Below are positions 20,901 through 31,328 of a stretch of DNA of 64,000 nucleotides, in pieces. The notes beneath the pieces were generated by a model. That model saw only the letters and a list, made by a program, of their open reading frames with translations, was not told where the DNA came from and did no database searches. The position numbers were made by a program, and so were the translations under genes. Source of the stretch: Haplosporangium gracile (Eukaryota; Mortierellomycota; Mortierellomycetes; Mortierellales; Mortierellaceae). Location: positions 24,944-88,943 of the forward strand of contig JAAAUF010000036.1 of NCBI GenBank assembly GCA_015499985.1, written 5' to 3'. Within the stretch, counting starts at the first letter, position 1, and every line of letters begins with the position of its first letter.

Positions 20901-22696
20901 GAGCAAGCCGTCTGGACGACTCAGGAGTGGTCCAACTGGTTGGAGCCAAGTGTGCCAGTTCGTTAGTGGAACTCGATCTGAGTGCCTGTCATTCTCTTAC
21001 GGACGGCAGCTTAACTGCCTTGGCCAAGTGTACCCCAACATCGTCGAGGACTTCGGCGCTCCCTGAGAACGACAAAGGAAAAGGCATCCAGGAACAACCT
21101 GATCCCTGTCTGTTCCCCAACCTCCGACGACTAGATCTCTCCTACAACGACAAGATGACGCTCGGCGGCATTATACCCTTGGTGATGTCTCTCAAGAACC
21201 TCTGTGCGCTTGATGTGTCATTTTGTGGCGATGGCGTGACAAGATCGTGGAGCTCGACCCTGGAATCCTTACGACCGATTTTGAATCCGACTTCCTCTTC
21301 AGCCATGGACTCGGCTGGAATTGATGACCTTTTGGGTGGTGTTGTGATCGAAAGCGACTATTCTGAGGACGAGGAATCTTCGAATTACTCTCAACAGCAG
21401 CAGTATACGACACGGCGGGAGCAGCAGTTGCAATTTTCTCCACACGTGGTGTCGTCGACTGCAGTAACACCACCTCAGCAGTACGGACTGTCATCACAGA
21501 ACTTGCAGCAGTTTATGAATGGCGTCGCCCCTCTGGTGAACCCTAGCCGGTTGAGCCTAGGAAGATATGTTGGACCGCTCTTGACCCGCGCAACCTCCTC
21601 CAACACTATCACCAATACCAACAATGGTATCGTTCTACAGCACCCACAACAATACCCAGGACAAGGAGGCACTAGTCTTAATCGATCATCCTTAGGAAAC
21701 CGGCGCCGGTCATCCGGGTCGTCTGTGACGTCCTCCTCCTCAACCTCGTCCATCATGTCTTCATCTTCATCCGGATCATCATCGTCATCCATGATTTCCG
21801 ACTGTCCTTCCACTTCGTCTTCCTCTTCTTCTTCCTCCTCGTCATCATTCTCTCAAGGGAAAAGCCCATCCGGGTCCGCCGGACCAAAGAGAAACACCCA
21901 CTCGCGTCGACGGTCGTGTTCAAGGATCCTATTGGCAGATCGACTAGATGTCCTGGAAAACACGCCTAGACGAGTCGGGGTCGCAGCCAGTTTTCATCTC
22001 GAGTCTTGGTTCACGCCACAACACCAACTCCAACTCCAGCATTTGTTCCAGATCCAATCGCAGCACCAACGTGATCTCCAGGAGATTCAGGCTGCCGCTG
22101 TTCAGGCAGCTCTGGGTAATCAGATGCTCAATCAACATAATGCTCATGCAAACAATGCGACAGGAGCGGCGGTGGCGAGCTCGCTTGCAAACTCGATGCC
22201 GTTTGCGGCGCTGTCGGCGGAGATGATGAATCATCCGGTCATGACGGCTATTCGAATCGGAGCCGCAACTGTCGGAGGAATCAATAATGGTGGCGGCCCT
22301 CCTGCCAATGAGCATGACAATGGTGGCGTAGGAGGAAGTGTTGATGGTGGTGTTGCTCATGGTGCAATGCATGGCGCCGGCGTAAACAACACGATCTCTC
22401 AAAATCTTTTTGATTCTACTAACAACAACAACGAGACACCACCACAAGTGTACCACAGAAACCGTCGACTCAGTGTCACCGCAGGCGATGGTGCACCAGG
22501 ACCAGGCGCAGGAGCGGGAGTAACAGGAGGAAGTAGGGCAGGAGGAGTTCGTCACCACTACCGACACCATTACCAACATCCACAATATCAACCTCATCAT
22601 CTTCGGAGCCCACTCTCGAGCGCCGCGATGGGTCATTGTGAAATTTCAGCGTGGGGTTTGATTAAACTGCGCGAGGAATGGGCCGCGGTTATCTGA
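17978..22696 (+). CDS. F-box / leucine-rich repeat protein (SCF adaptor type)
   Basis: Exons 17978-18128, 18329-18865 and 19953-22696 give 1143 aa with consistent phases (1, 1). The F-box is N-terminal: MLPHELLVKIF, a Ser/His-rich insert, then ILACALVCQDWYYAAVDTLW across the first junction. From about residue 257 there are AMN1/GRR1-type leucine-rich repeats (LTSISLSHCTALTD, LEELSLQGCGLVTDDAI, LVELDLSACHSLTDGSL) to about 675. The tail is low-complexity: Gln-rich, a Ser run near 818-862, Gly/Asn/His-rich stretches, ending SAWGLIKLREEWAAVI. F-box/LRR proteins usually bind Skp1 and recruit substrates to SCF ubiquitin ligases; the substrate is unknown. The second intron (1087 nt) is long and repeat-filled, so an extra exon in it cannot be excluded. 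The start is placed where the F-box begins; an in-frame ATG lies upstream at 17792. Confidence 0.82.
18689..18734 (+). repeat. GGAACA-type hexamer repeat in F-box gene exon 2
   Basis: Tandem GGAGCA/GGAACA/GGAACG units encode alternating Gly-Ala and Gly-Thr. They lie in a low-complexity linker between F-box and LRR domains. Confidence 0.8.
18866..19952 (+). other. Long repeat-rich intron of the F-box gene
   Basis: A 1087-nt intron inferred from donor CAG|GTACAC and acceptor GTGCAG|GAAAAG. It contains a CAA/CAG-rich microsatellite near 19201-19290, AG-rich tracts and T-runs. No reading frame in it looks like part of the protein. Confidence 0.5.
19201..19290 (+). repeat. CAA/AAC microsatellite
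   Basis: An imperfect run of CAA/AAC trinucleotides with AAG and AGC interruptions, about 90 bp, inside the long second intron of the F-box gene. Confidence 0.85.
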
Positions 22697-22835
22697 GGAC
22701 ATACCTCTACCCCTTCCTTTTTTTCTGTTCCTTTCTTCTTTCTCTCTCTTTAATGGTAGTACCAAAACCATTATTTTTTTTTTTGTAGATTACTCGTGTG
22801 TTTATGTACAGGACATATTTTCGAGATACCAATCG

Positions 22836-22841
22836 AATAAA
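22836..22841 (+). terminator. Possible polyadenylation signal AATAAA (F-box gene)
   Basis: AATAAA about 140 nt after the stop codon, followed by an A-rich stretch. Motif match only. Confidence 0.35.
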
Positions 22842-24603
22842 AAAATATATACCAAAAAAAAAAGAACAATATGCGCACGTTTTATATTTGTGATTCGTGA
22901 GGGTAGGGTATGAATAGAACTAGCTGTCGGGACTATGGATAAACATACCAACAATTTGGTGGAGTGTCTGATATATCCGATCGGCATTGCCTCTGTCTTT
23001 GTATCTCTCCTCTCGCTTTATCTTGCTTGTGCATCTGTGAGAAGGATGGAAGAGAATAGGTGTCGATGACATGGTTAACACCAGATTTGGACAACAAAAA
23101 ATAGTCTCAAGAAAGTTCGAACACAGGCACCACACGTGGGGATCGTAACTCTTTGAAAGGCGTGTGTTGGAAAGTTGAAAAAAGAGCTCGTCTTTCTTTT
23201 TCATTTTTTTTTTCCTGCATGAGCACAACAAGGGCACGGCGTTCCTGTACATAACTTCCTCGCAAGAGTACTATTTGCTCATCGTACTTTCTTGTTCGCT
23301 CAAATTGGTCTGTTGAGAGAATGAATGGTCGAGAGCAAGAAACAGGAACATAATACGGAGAGGGAGAGAGGAAGAAGAAGATCAATTGGACCATGGACTG
23401 GCATGGCATGCAGTGGAATGTCATTCCTATAGGCTCGTCATGAGCAGCAACGGTCAAAAAAAAAACAAAAAAAACCACAGAAGTGAAAACTTATACAAGA
23501 AAGTAGGTTATGACAAGGTGCGCGTTGACAGAAATACAAAGAAAGTTCATTATTGTTTTTTTTTTGTTGTTACTCTATGATGTTTGTTTTTATGGGATGG
23601 CGAGAATAAAAAAAGAGATGGCTGTTCTCTCGACCAAGAGTTACTACAGGAAGAAGGAGAGGAGGAGTAAGGTGGTAGAAAACACACCAGGCTCTCTCTC
23701 CCTCTCTTTCTGTCTCTATCTTTCGACCTTTCTTCCTTCTTCCACCCTCGTGGGCATGGTGTTTGAGCGATGATAGGATTGAAGAGAAGTTGCCCGCCAA
23801 AAGGACTTTTTTTGTTTTTTTTCGTAATGAATCTTTTTTGGGGACGTTGGGCGCTGAGTAAATCGATCTAAATAGTTTGTTTGTTGTTGTGTGGTCAACG
23901 TGCGTGCGTGCACACTTTGAAATAGAAAGATGGGATTCTTCGTGTTGGAACAGATGAAGAAAGGAAGGTATGAGCGAAGGAGGTGGGAGAAAAAGATGTT
24001 CCCTTTCCCGTTTTTTTCGACAACCAGGCTCGTCATATCAGGAAAGAAGAAGGGGTTGGCGTTGTTTGTGCGTCTCTGGCGGGATCTGGGTTGATCGTTT
24101 CTGTGCTTGAGCGAGTTTCTTTTTCCGCATGCATGCAGATAGCAAGAAGCAATAGACTGCTCCAAAGCGAAGAAAAGTCCCTCTGACGGGAAGCAAAGAG
24201 GGGTTACCTTGTATTTTAGTGCCTCCGCTGAGCGAAGAAAAAAAATAAGCATTGAAGTAAAGGTTAGGTGCTGTCGGCCAATCAACAGCCAGAGCCTGGA
24301 CATCTGGACAAGGGAAAGGGGTCCCACACGAACCATGTTCTTCCTTCTCATTTCTGTCATTCTGTCGTCGTCTGTCGTTGTCTGCCATCGTCTGTTTGAG
24401 AGCCGACTTTTTCTCTTCTTTCTTCTTTGACGGGGATGAAATAGGGTCGATTTGATTGAGCCCTTGTTCTTTTCTACATTTTGTTTTTCCCGCAGTAAAC
24501 CCCTGGGAGTCGCGTCTGCTCTGTCAAAGTCCTCGGTATTCATTCAATGGCCATTCAAAATGGAAATCCTTGGTAATACACACACTTTGTAAGTGTCTCT
24601 TCC

Positions 24604-24761
24604 CGGGTGAGCTCTGATTTGCTGGCAGGCTCACTCGAACATCCCTGGCCTGACCCTATCAGGGCATTTATCGAGGGAGCATGCCCTTGGACTGGGCCTA
24701 GGATTGCGGCACAAGGGAATGGTTCTGTATCTCCATTGGCTAAGAATGGCTAGTTTTTTTT
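24604..24761 (+). other. Hairpin-rich segment ending in a T8 run
   Basis: A GC-richer island in AT-rich intergenic DNA with four local inverted repeats: GTGAGC/GCTCAC (24607-24612 and 24629-24634), CCTGA/TCAGG (24649-24653 and 24659-24663), GCCC/GGGC (24683-24686 and 24694-24697) and AATGG/CCATT (24718-24722 and 24733-24737). It is followed by eight T (24754-24761), which would fit a Pol III terminator. It does not match tRNA, U6, U1, U2, U4 or SRP features I know. It may be a structured RNA or a repeat remnant. Confidence 0.3.
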
Positions 24762-25228
24762 GTTGCTCCTATCTTCCTCTACTCTTTTAGTAGTATTTGT
24801 CTGCCATTATCCCCATGTGCACTCTTATTCAATCAAATAAACCAGCAAAAAACTGCTCTCACTGCAGGTGAAAGAAGACAAAGGTACTCTCTCTCCTCCT
24901 CTTACTCTTGCCGTAGACACGTTCCTCCCTTCGTTGGGCCTCGCTTTCTCTCTCTTTTACTATTTGCTCAACTCCAGTCTCCACTTCCACTTCATAGAAT
25001 ACACCACACCCATGAGAAACAGAAGCAATTGCGCATTCCTTTGATCTTGACCCTTCCCCCACTGCTGTTTGTTGACTTTCTATCGTTGTCTCTCTTCTCT
25101 CCATGGGATAAAACAAACAAACTGAAAGGGTTGCATTATCTTGCCCTCACCAAAGTCAGCCAGCCTATAGGCATCATCGAAGAGCTCTCTTTTTTGTTCT
25201 TTAGCGACAGCCCCTCCTCCTTCCCGAC

Positions 25229-25235
25229 TATAAAG
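25229..25235 (+). promoter_or_regulatory. TATA-like element of the alkaline phosphatase gene
   Basis: TATAAAG lies 140 bp upstream of the alkaline phosphatase start codon and is followed by a CT-rich leader. The position fits a TATA box if the leader is about 100 nt. Confidence 0.4.
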
Positions 25236-25368
25236 ACAATCCCATCCCCCCGGCCTTTTCTTTTTTTTCTCCTTACTTTGATTCCTTAGTCCAACAACTC
25301 CTCATACCCAAAACCAAATAACTCCATCCTTTTTTGCCCCGCCTTCCCACTCCTTCTCGTTTACAACA

Positions 25369-27812
25369 ATGGTCAAGGCTATCTCCTTCGCCCTTCTCTC
25401 TCTCGCAACCGCCATCTCGGCCGTTGCTGCCCTTGATCCTGCTGGTCAGTTCAAGCGCCTCGGTGCCTGCCCCACCCTCGGATGTGTCTTCCCCCCAGAC
25501 AAGTAAGTAATCTTCTATATCTTATTTTCCTTTCAATTTACCATCCACCCTCGCATCCTTCCATTTTTTCTTTCCCTCGAGCACCATTGCAAGAACATTT
25601 GACCTCTTTAACTGGCAATTTACTCTTTTGAACAACGGCCCGAAATCCGACTTTTCTCGCCTCCTCCATTCATGCAACGACAACATACTCTTAACAATCC
25701 CTGGTGACAATGGCTCTCGTTGATGGGCCATTGGCTCTAGCCCTTCTTCGCACATACTTCACATACACTACCTGCCCGGCCGTTTCTTCACCTTCTAGCT
25801 TTTTATGCACCAATTTGTACCTCAACGCTCATATCCGTGCACAAGAGCCAACACATGTTTAACACAAGGAAAACAATCGAAATTGGGAAAACACAATTCA
25901 CTAACGGCTCGATTGTTTATTCTCTGCTCACTTCTCCCTTTTTAGCGCTGAGTTCCTTGCTGGTTCCCACTTCGATGTCCGTGTCGAGGTCCACGCCGAG
26001 GATGATACCAAGCCCAACACCAACTACTCCTTGACCATCGAGAAGCTCAAGGGTAGCCAGAAGGAGAACAAGCACGGCAACAAGTCCAAGGCTGTTGACT
26101 TCTCCAAGTGGTCCAAGATCAAGGCCAGCGCCCAGGAGTCCTGGGACTTTACCTACACCAAGGATGCCGCCGCCTACTGGAAGGTCCAGGACGGTGACAA
26201 GTCTGCCCTCACCAACGTCCACGTCGCCTCGACCGCCTGGCGCAAGGTCCAGATCAACGAGCCCGGTACCTACAAGGTCATCCTCAAGTACAACAACGGC
26301 AAGAAGACCGAGGCCATCTGGACCGTCAACCCCACCCACAAGCGCAAGGCCAAGAACGTCATCCTCTTCATTGGTGATGGTATGACCACCGCCATGATCA
26401 CCGCTGCCCGTTTGATCTCCAAGCCCCACACCAGCGGAAAGTACACCAAGCACATGCACATGGACCAGTTCCCCGTCCTCGGTCACGTCATGACTCACTC
26501 CTTGGACTCCTTGATTACCGACTCTGCCAACTCGGCCTCTGCCTACAACACTGGTCACAAGTCATCTGCCGGTGCCTTGGGTGTCTACCCCGATTCGTCC
26601 ACCTCGCCCTTCGATGACCCCAAGCAGGAGCTCATCTCCGAGTTGCTGCGCCGCCGCTCCAAGAAGAACGGTGGTGCCGGAGGTGTCGGTATCGTCACCA
26701 CCGCTGAGGTCCAGGATGCCACCCCCGCTGCCGTCTACGCCCACACCCGTAACCGTGACGAGAAGGCCACCATTGTCGACCAGATGATCCACGGTGCTAA
26801 CCCCGTCGTCGCCGATGTCCTCCTCGGAGGTGGTGGAAAGTACTTCCACTCCAAGACCGGAGGCAAGTCCCTCAACGGTACCGACTACTATGCTGCCTAC
26901 TCCAAGGAGCGCGGTTACAAGGTCGTTAACGACCGTGATGCCCTCTTGAAGTACAAGGGCAAGGACCCTCTCCTCGGAATCTTCCACTCTAGCAACATGG
27001 ATGTCTGGCTGGACCGCAACGTCTACAAGGAGAACGTTAAGCTGACCGCCTCCGACCCCACCGGTACCGGTCTCCCCGCCCTCAACCAGCCCAACTTGGA
27101 CGAGATGGTCCTCAAGGGTCTTGAGGTCTTGGATAAGCGCCACCGCAAGGAGGGTTGGTTCCTTATGGCCGAGGCCGCCTCCGTCGACAAGATGATGCAC
27201 CCTCTCGACTACGACCGCGCCCTTGCTGATCTCTTGGAGTTGGACAAGACCATCGGCAAGACCAAGGAGTGGCTCAAGCGCAACAAGCTCGATAAGGACA
27301 CCTTGATCCTCGTCACCGCTGACCACGCCCACTCGTTCGATGTCTACGGCTCTGTCGATACCCAGTACTTCAACTCGTTCTCCGACTCTGAGGAACTCGA
27401 GAAGAAGAACTCTATCGGTACCTATGAGAACTCTGGCTGGCCCTCGTACGTCGATGCCAACGGTGATGGCTTCCCTGACTCCTGGGATGTCCGCTATACT
27501 TTGGCTGCCGGCACTGCTGCCTTCCCCACCCACCGTGAAGACTTCCAGGTCAGCATCAACGGTTCCCGTGTCCCTGCCGTTGCCACCACCAACTCCCACC
27601 ACCACTACAAGGTCTATGAGGCCAACGCCGCCTCTGACCCCCACGGAATCAACAAGGGCTCGACCTTGGGAACAACCGAGTCCGTCGGTGTCCACTCCCT
27701 TCAGGATGTCCCCGTCTTTGCCTCCGGTCCCGGTGCCAGCCTCTTTGCCGGCATCCAGGACAACACCGAGATCTTCCACAAGATCGCCGAGGTCTTGGGT
27801 CTTGGAAACTAA
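25369..27812 (+). CDS. Secreted alkaline phosphatase
   Basis: Exons 25369-25502 and 25946-27812 (phase 2) encode 666 aa. The first about 21 residues (MVKAISFALLSLATAISAVAA) form a signal peptide, so the enzyme should be secreted or wall-bound. Catalytic features of the metal-dependent alkaline phosphatase family are visible: ILFIGDGMT (metal-binding Asp), ITDSANSASAYNTGHKS with S238 as the nucleophile, and LVTADHAHSFD with metal ligands. It would hydrolyse phosphomonoesters outside the cell and supply phosphate. Codon use is strongly biased to C/G-ending codons, suggesting high expression. A basic insert RRRSKKNGG follows the nucleophile region. A TATA-like box is upstream. There is no C-terminal hydrophobic segment for a GPI anchor. 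Confidence 0.93.
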
Positions 27813-28704
27813 ACTGCTTCTCTTTATCTTTTTTTTCTTGTAATGTTAATAAGAATCGAGCACCTCACATACCTTCCTCACATATACCACCAGTACACAC
27901 ACACACAACTCATACAACAGGTCAAGTAGAACAGGATGACCTTATACAAAGCGTAGAATATCGCTGCATCCTTCTTCAAACTGTGAAAATAAAATAATAA
28001 TGCAAAAAAACCCCCATTGCGACTTCACTTTTTGATACAGTATCATATTTGGCTTCGCGTTTGCCGTGAGACACCTCCGATGTCAACGTGTTCATTACCG
28101 AGGTGAGCAAGGCTGATAGAGCAGAGGCGATCAAAATTCAAAAGTCTTAGATTTTTTTTTTTTTTTTTGGTCTTTCCGTAAGGTTCGGCTTGAAGATGAC
28201 GGGTCAAACGGAAAAAAGAAAAACAAGAAGGGTGATCACCCTGGATCGTCCTGCCCAATCGGTCATGTTAAAAAAAATTTGCAGAAGTCAAGCTTGGACA
28301 GCGACGTTCAAGGTCAAGTCCCGAGCCCAATTGCAAGTCTACAATTATTGTACGTTCGTTTCCTTGCATTGTTCTTGTTTCTTGACAATGATTTGAGGGG
28401 TTAACGCAGAGTGGTGCCCAAGGATACCACTTTGATGAATGAGGGTCGGTCGTTTGTTGCTCGTTTTTGTAGACGAGACCTCATAACTTCCTCGCGGGAA
28501 ATCATGCTTCTTCTTTGGAAGAACGTAGGTCAACTGCCAAACCACTCATATCCATTCGTTTCCTCGTTTTCCTTCGAAATTCACAAATGAGATCTCGTTG
28601 CGAAAAGAAAAAATATATGCAAATGCTGAGGTTTGTTGTCGTTTATTATTGTGTCGGCTGAAGCAGGCCCTGCTCTTTGTCCTTTCCGGGAAGATCCCTG
28701 ATGA
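27813..28704. other. Convergent intergenic region
   Basis: The 3' flanks of the alkaline phosphatase gene (+) and the small mitochondrial protein gene (-). AT-rich with long T-runs (28150-28168). No coding sequence is recognised. Confidence 0.6.
27988..27993 (+). terminator. Possible polyadenylation signal AATAAA (alkaline phosphatase)
   Basis: AATAAA about 175 nt after the stop codon, followed by AATAATAATGC and an A-run. Motif match only. Confidence 0.4.
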
Positions 28705-29253
28705 TCACACAAACTCGCCTCGACCTCCCAAGGGATGCTGGACTCGTTGCGCCTTGAGTGTCGAAATCTCATCCTCCAGATCCTTGAGTCTCCGGTTCGA
28801 CGAGATCTTGTATTCCTCCAAAGCCAGGTGGTGATAGGCCAAATGCAACAGCAACGTCGCAGCGGTCGAGTAGATGATGATGTTCAACACGGGTCCTCCG
28901 TATCTATCGAATGCCGAGCCGCCACTTGCGTAGGATCGGAACCTCCGTGATGCTGCTTCTGAGGTTGAGGTTGAGGAAGCGGCGGCTAAGGAGGAAGAGG
29001 ATTGGACAAAGTTGGCGGCGGAAGGGCTATTCCCGATATCCATGGGGATCGGGCGTGGAACTCGGGTAGGTTCTGGTACGGGTGTTTGGTTGGCCGTAGT
29101 GGGTTTTGAAGATGAGAAGGTGCGGCGGACGAAGGTGGTTCTTGTTGTTGATGCGGTAGGTGTGGATGTTGGTGTTGTCCTGAGAGCCTGGGACATGACT
29201 TGACTTGTCCGTGCTGATGCCCTGAATGAGTTAATTCCTGTCCGTGCGAACAT
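28705..29253 (-). CDS. Putative mitochondrial single-pass membrane protein with coiled coil
   Basis: An intronless frame of 182 aa. The first about 50 residues are rich in Arg, Ser and Thr and lack acidic residues, typical of a mitochondrial targeting sequence. After a Ser/Pro-rich linker come a hydrophobic segment at about 121-141 (PVLNIIIYSTAATLLLHLAY) and a charged, likely coiled-coil tail (LALEEYKISSNRRLKDLEDE, 143-162). This layout is like Ina17-type inner-membrane proteins that help assemble F1Fo ATP synthase, but identity is not established. It is divergent from the mitochondrial acyl carrier protein gene, 696 bp away, which supports a mitochondrial role. It could also be another small inner-membrane protein. 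Confidence 0.65.
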   Translation of the reverse strand: MFARTGINSFRASARTSQVMSQALRTTPTSTPTASTTRTTFVRRTFSSSKPTTANQTPVPEPTRVPRPIPMDIGNSPSAANFVQSSSSLAAASSTSTSEAASRRFRSYASGGSAFDRYGGPVLNIIIYSTAATLLLHLAYHHLALEEYKISSNRRLKDLEDEISTLKAQRVQHPLGGRGEFV

Positions 29254-29949
29254 GATGTATGTTGCCTCCCGCTGGGTTATGAGTGAGTTAGTGATGAAGT
29301 GGGTGAGAGAAAAAGACGAATCAGTTTAACTTTTGGGGCGGGCGTTCATCTGCTAACAGTCACTTTGACAAGTGACAACAGTTTTTGGTGATTTTTTTTT
29401 TATTGCCACCAACTTCTGGCAGCCTTGCTTGGGACTTAATAAAGAACGCTTCTTCCTGGCTGCACACTTTCACAACTTATGAACGCAAGATTTGCATCAA
29501 CAAAGTGCTTGGAACCGTGCTTGTCTGAAAAGTTAAAAAGAGAGTTATCTGCACGACAGAAGGGCCTATTGAGCGATCTGGGACCGCGCGAGCTCAACAC
29601 CTTGTGCCTCAGATCAGGATCTGCACCTCTTGCATAGCCTTTTACATACACCAATGGGTAGCTATGGGCGAAGATCAGAAGCGGTACCGTGCTGATCCGA
29701 AATGAAGTTGCTATCCAGTGTACCCTGTTCCTTTTTTTTTCCCGTTCCTGGCGGGGGTAAAGAACAAATTTCCTTTTTCATCGCAAATGCTTCCAGCCGC
29801 CTGAAAAAAGAAGTGACGTCACTGTTTTTCGCTCTGAGCGAGCATTTTCAGCATCAACCTTTCCCGTTGTTGATCCGCCTCTCCATACTCCCACTCCTCT
29901 CTACTCCCGCCAACCTTCACCAACTCCACCCAACAACCCACATCCAACC
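29254..29949. other. Divergent region shared by two mitochondrial-protein genes
   Basis: A 696-bp region between divergent start codons, presumably holding both promoters. It has T-runs at 29392-29401 and a CT-rich leader before the acyl carrier protein start. No coding sequence is recognised. Confidence 0.6.
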
Positions 29950-31015
29950 ATGTTCAGAGCCATCCGCCCCGCTGCCCTCTACCGCTCTGCGGCCCTCTAC
30001 AAGACTGCCCCCGCCGTCGTCGCCAGAAACGCCATGGCCCTGAACTTTGCCCGCACCTATGCCTCCGCCGGCCTTGCCCGTTCGGATGTCGAGAAGCGTG
30101 TCTTGGATATCTTGGCTGGATTCAACAAGATCGACGCCAACAAGGTAATCATACGAAAATAACTAAAAGGCCGAACGAACTTACAGGAGGAGTATTGAAG
30201 GAATCACAATAACCTCAAGACTGCAGCTTCAAGGAAGGAAGGAAAACAAAAGAAGAAGAAAAAAAAACAGAAAAACAGAAATTCCGAAGTCCCGCCATGG
30301 GTGGGGTTGATCCGTGCCTTACAGGAAAAAAATACTATGTGTGATGGACTCAGCTCAGGAGTAAGGATCTTCTTCCAACATAAACCGAAACGCGCCAACA
30401 ACTACTGGACGACCCTTTACGCGCAGCAACAACCAACTTCATCGACAAGCACTCTGCCATCGCGTGCGCAGCCCTCTATTTTTTTCACTGATCCGACTCC
30501 TCCGGACCTTCAAGGAAAGGAACAAGAAGACCTATACCGAAAAAAATGACCAACTGAGTTGTTTTCATGGGATTCCGATATTTCACCAATTCACATATAT
30601 CATTTCCTTCAGCGCTGGAGCGACCACAACAACACATACTTGTCGCCGGGCATGTGCTGATCTTTTCTGTTCTTATATCAAAGTACAAGCAATCATTGGA
30701 CGGACAGCTCTCGGAAATCAGGACCTTCATAAAGCAACAACGACACCTTTTCAAGATCTCCGATCCGGACACACTGTCTATTCTTCACAGACTTCACAAT
30801 ACTCACCTCTTATTCTCCATACCCTCCACCTACTATAGATCGCCCTCAAGGCCAACTTCAACGCTGATCTCGGTTTGGACTCTTTGGATACTGTCGAGGT
30901 TGTCATGGCCATCGAGGAGGAGTTCTCGATCGAGATCCCCGATAAGGATGCCGATGAGATCAAGTCTGCCGAGCAGGCTGTCGAGTACATCTCCAAGCGC
31001 GATGATGCTCACTAA
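29950..31015 (+). CDS. ACP1: Mitochondrial acyl carrier protein
   Basis: Exons 29950-30144 and 30839-31015 (phase 0) encode 123 aa. An Arg/Ala-rich presequence ([20 protein letters not shown]) targets mitochondria. The ACP domain runs from about residue 45: [16 protein letters not shown], then [19 protein letters not shown], in which S80 is the 4'-phosphopantetheine attachment site. ACP carries acyl chains for mitochondrial fatty-acid and lipoate synthesis, and is also a subunit of respiratory complex I and a cofactor of Fe-S assembly LYR complexes. The junction falls just before the second helix and restores the family sequence. The intron (694 nt) is long for such a small gene. It is convergent with the UreD gene. 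Confidence 0.93.
30145..30838 (+). other. Long intron of the acyl carrier protein gene
   Basis: 694 nt between donor AAG|GTAATC and acceptor TATAG|ATCGCC. It contains an A-rich stretch (30240-30285). No reading frame within it continues the ACP domain, so it is treated as non-coding. Confidence 0.7.
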
Positions 31016-31328
31016 ATATTGCTCATTGTCGTTCGTTTTTCCTTTTTGTTTCTTTTTATCTACTCCTCCTCTCACTTCCCGTTTTTTTGTTAGAAGAAAT
31101 ATATACATCCTTTCCACTCAAAATTCTTGTTGCCCGTTGCTTGTTACTTGTGCTGAGTTCATGCATTACATACTACTCACAATACTTCAACAACGCATTG
31201 AAAGAAACGTTCCCAGGACGAACAGGATATATACGGTCGATCGGAAGGGAAGAAATCGGCGAGCGATATTACGAGAAAAGATATGAAGATCTATGCTCTA
31301 AGGTCTACAAGAAAATTACTGAGAATAA
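31016..31328. other. Convergent intergenic spacer (ACP / UreD)
   Basis: 313 bp between two convergent stop codons. No feature is recognised beyond AT-rich 3' flank. Confidence 0.6.

Larger units (their letters stand above)
22697..25368. other. 2.7-kb intergenic region (F-box gene / alkaline phosphatase)
   Basis: No gene with recognisable domains is seen. The longest frame (minus strand, 23716-24543) has low-complexity K/R-rich composition and no family features. It holds homopolymer A and T runs, a CACGTG near 23133, the hairpin-rich segment at 24604-24761, and the alkaline phosphatase promoter at its right end. Confidence 0.6.

Noticed and set aside
23716..24543. 275-aa minus-strand frame in intergenic DNA
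   Set aside because: Composition is K/R/T/F-rich with homopolymer-derived runs, no motif, and no splice-linked neighbours; probably chance.
26562..27779. 405-aa minus-strand frame opposite alkaline phosphatase
   Set aside because: Same antisense codon-bias effect; the sense frame carries intact alkaline phosphatase motifs.
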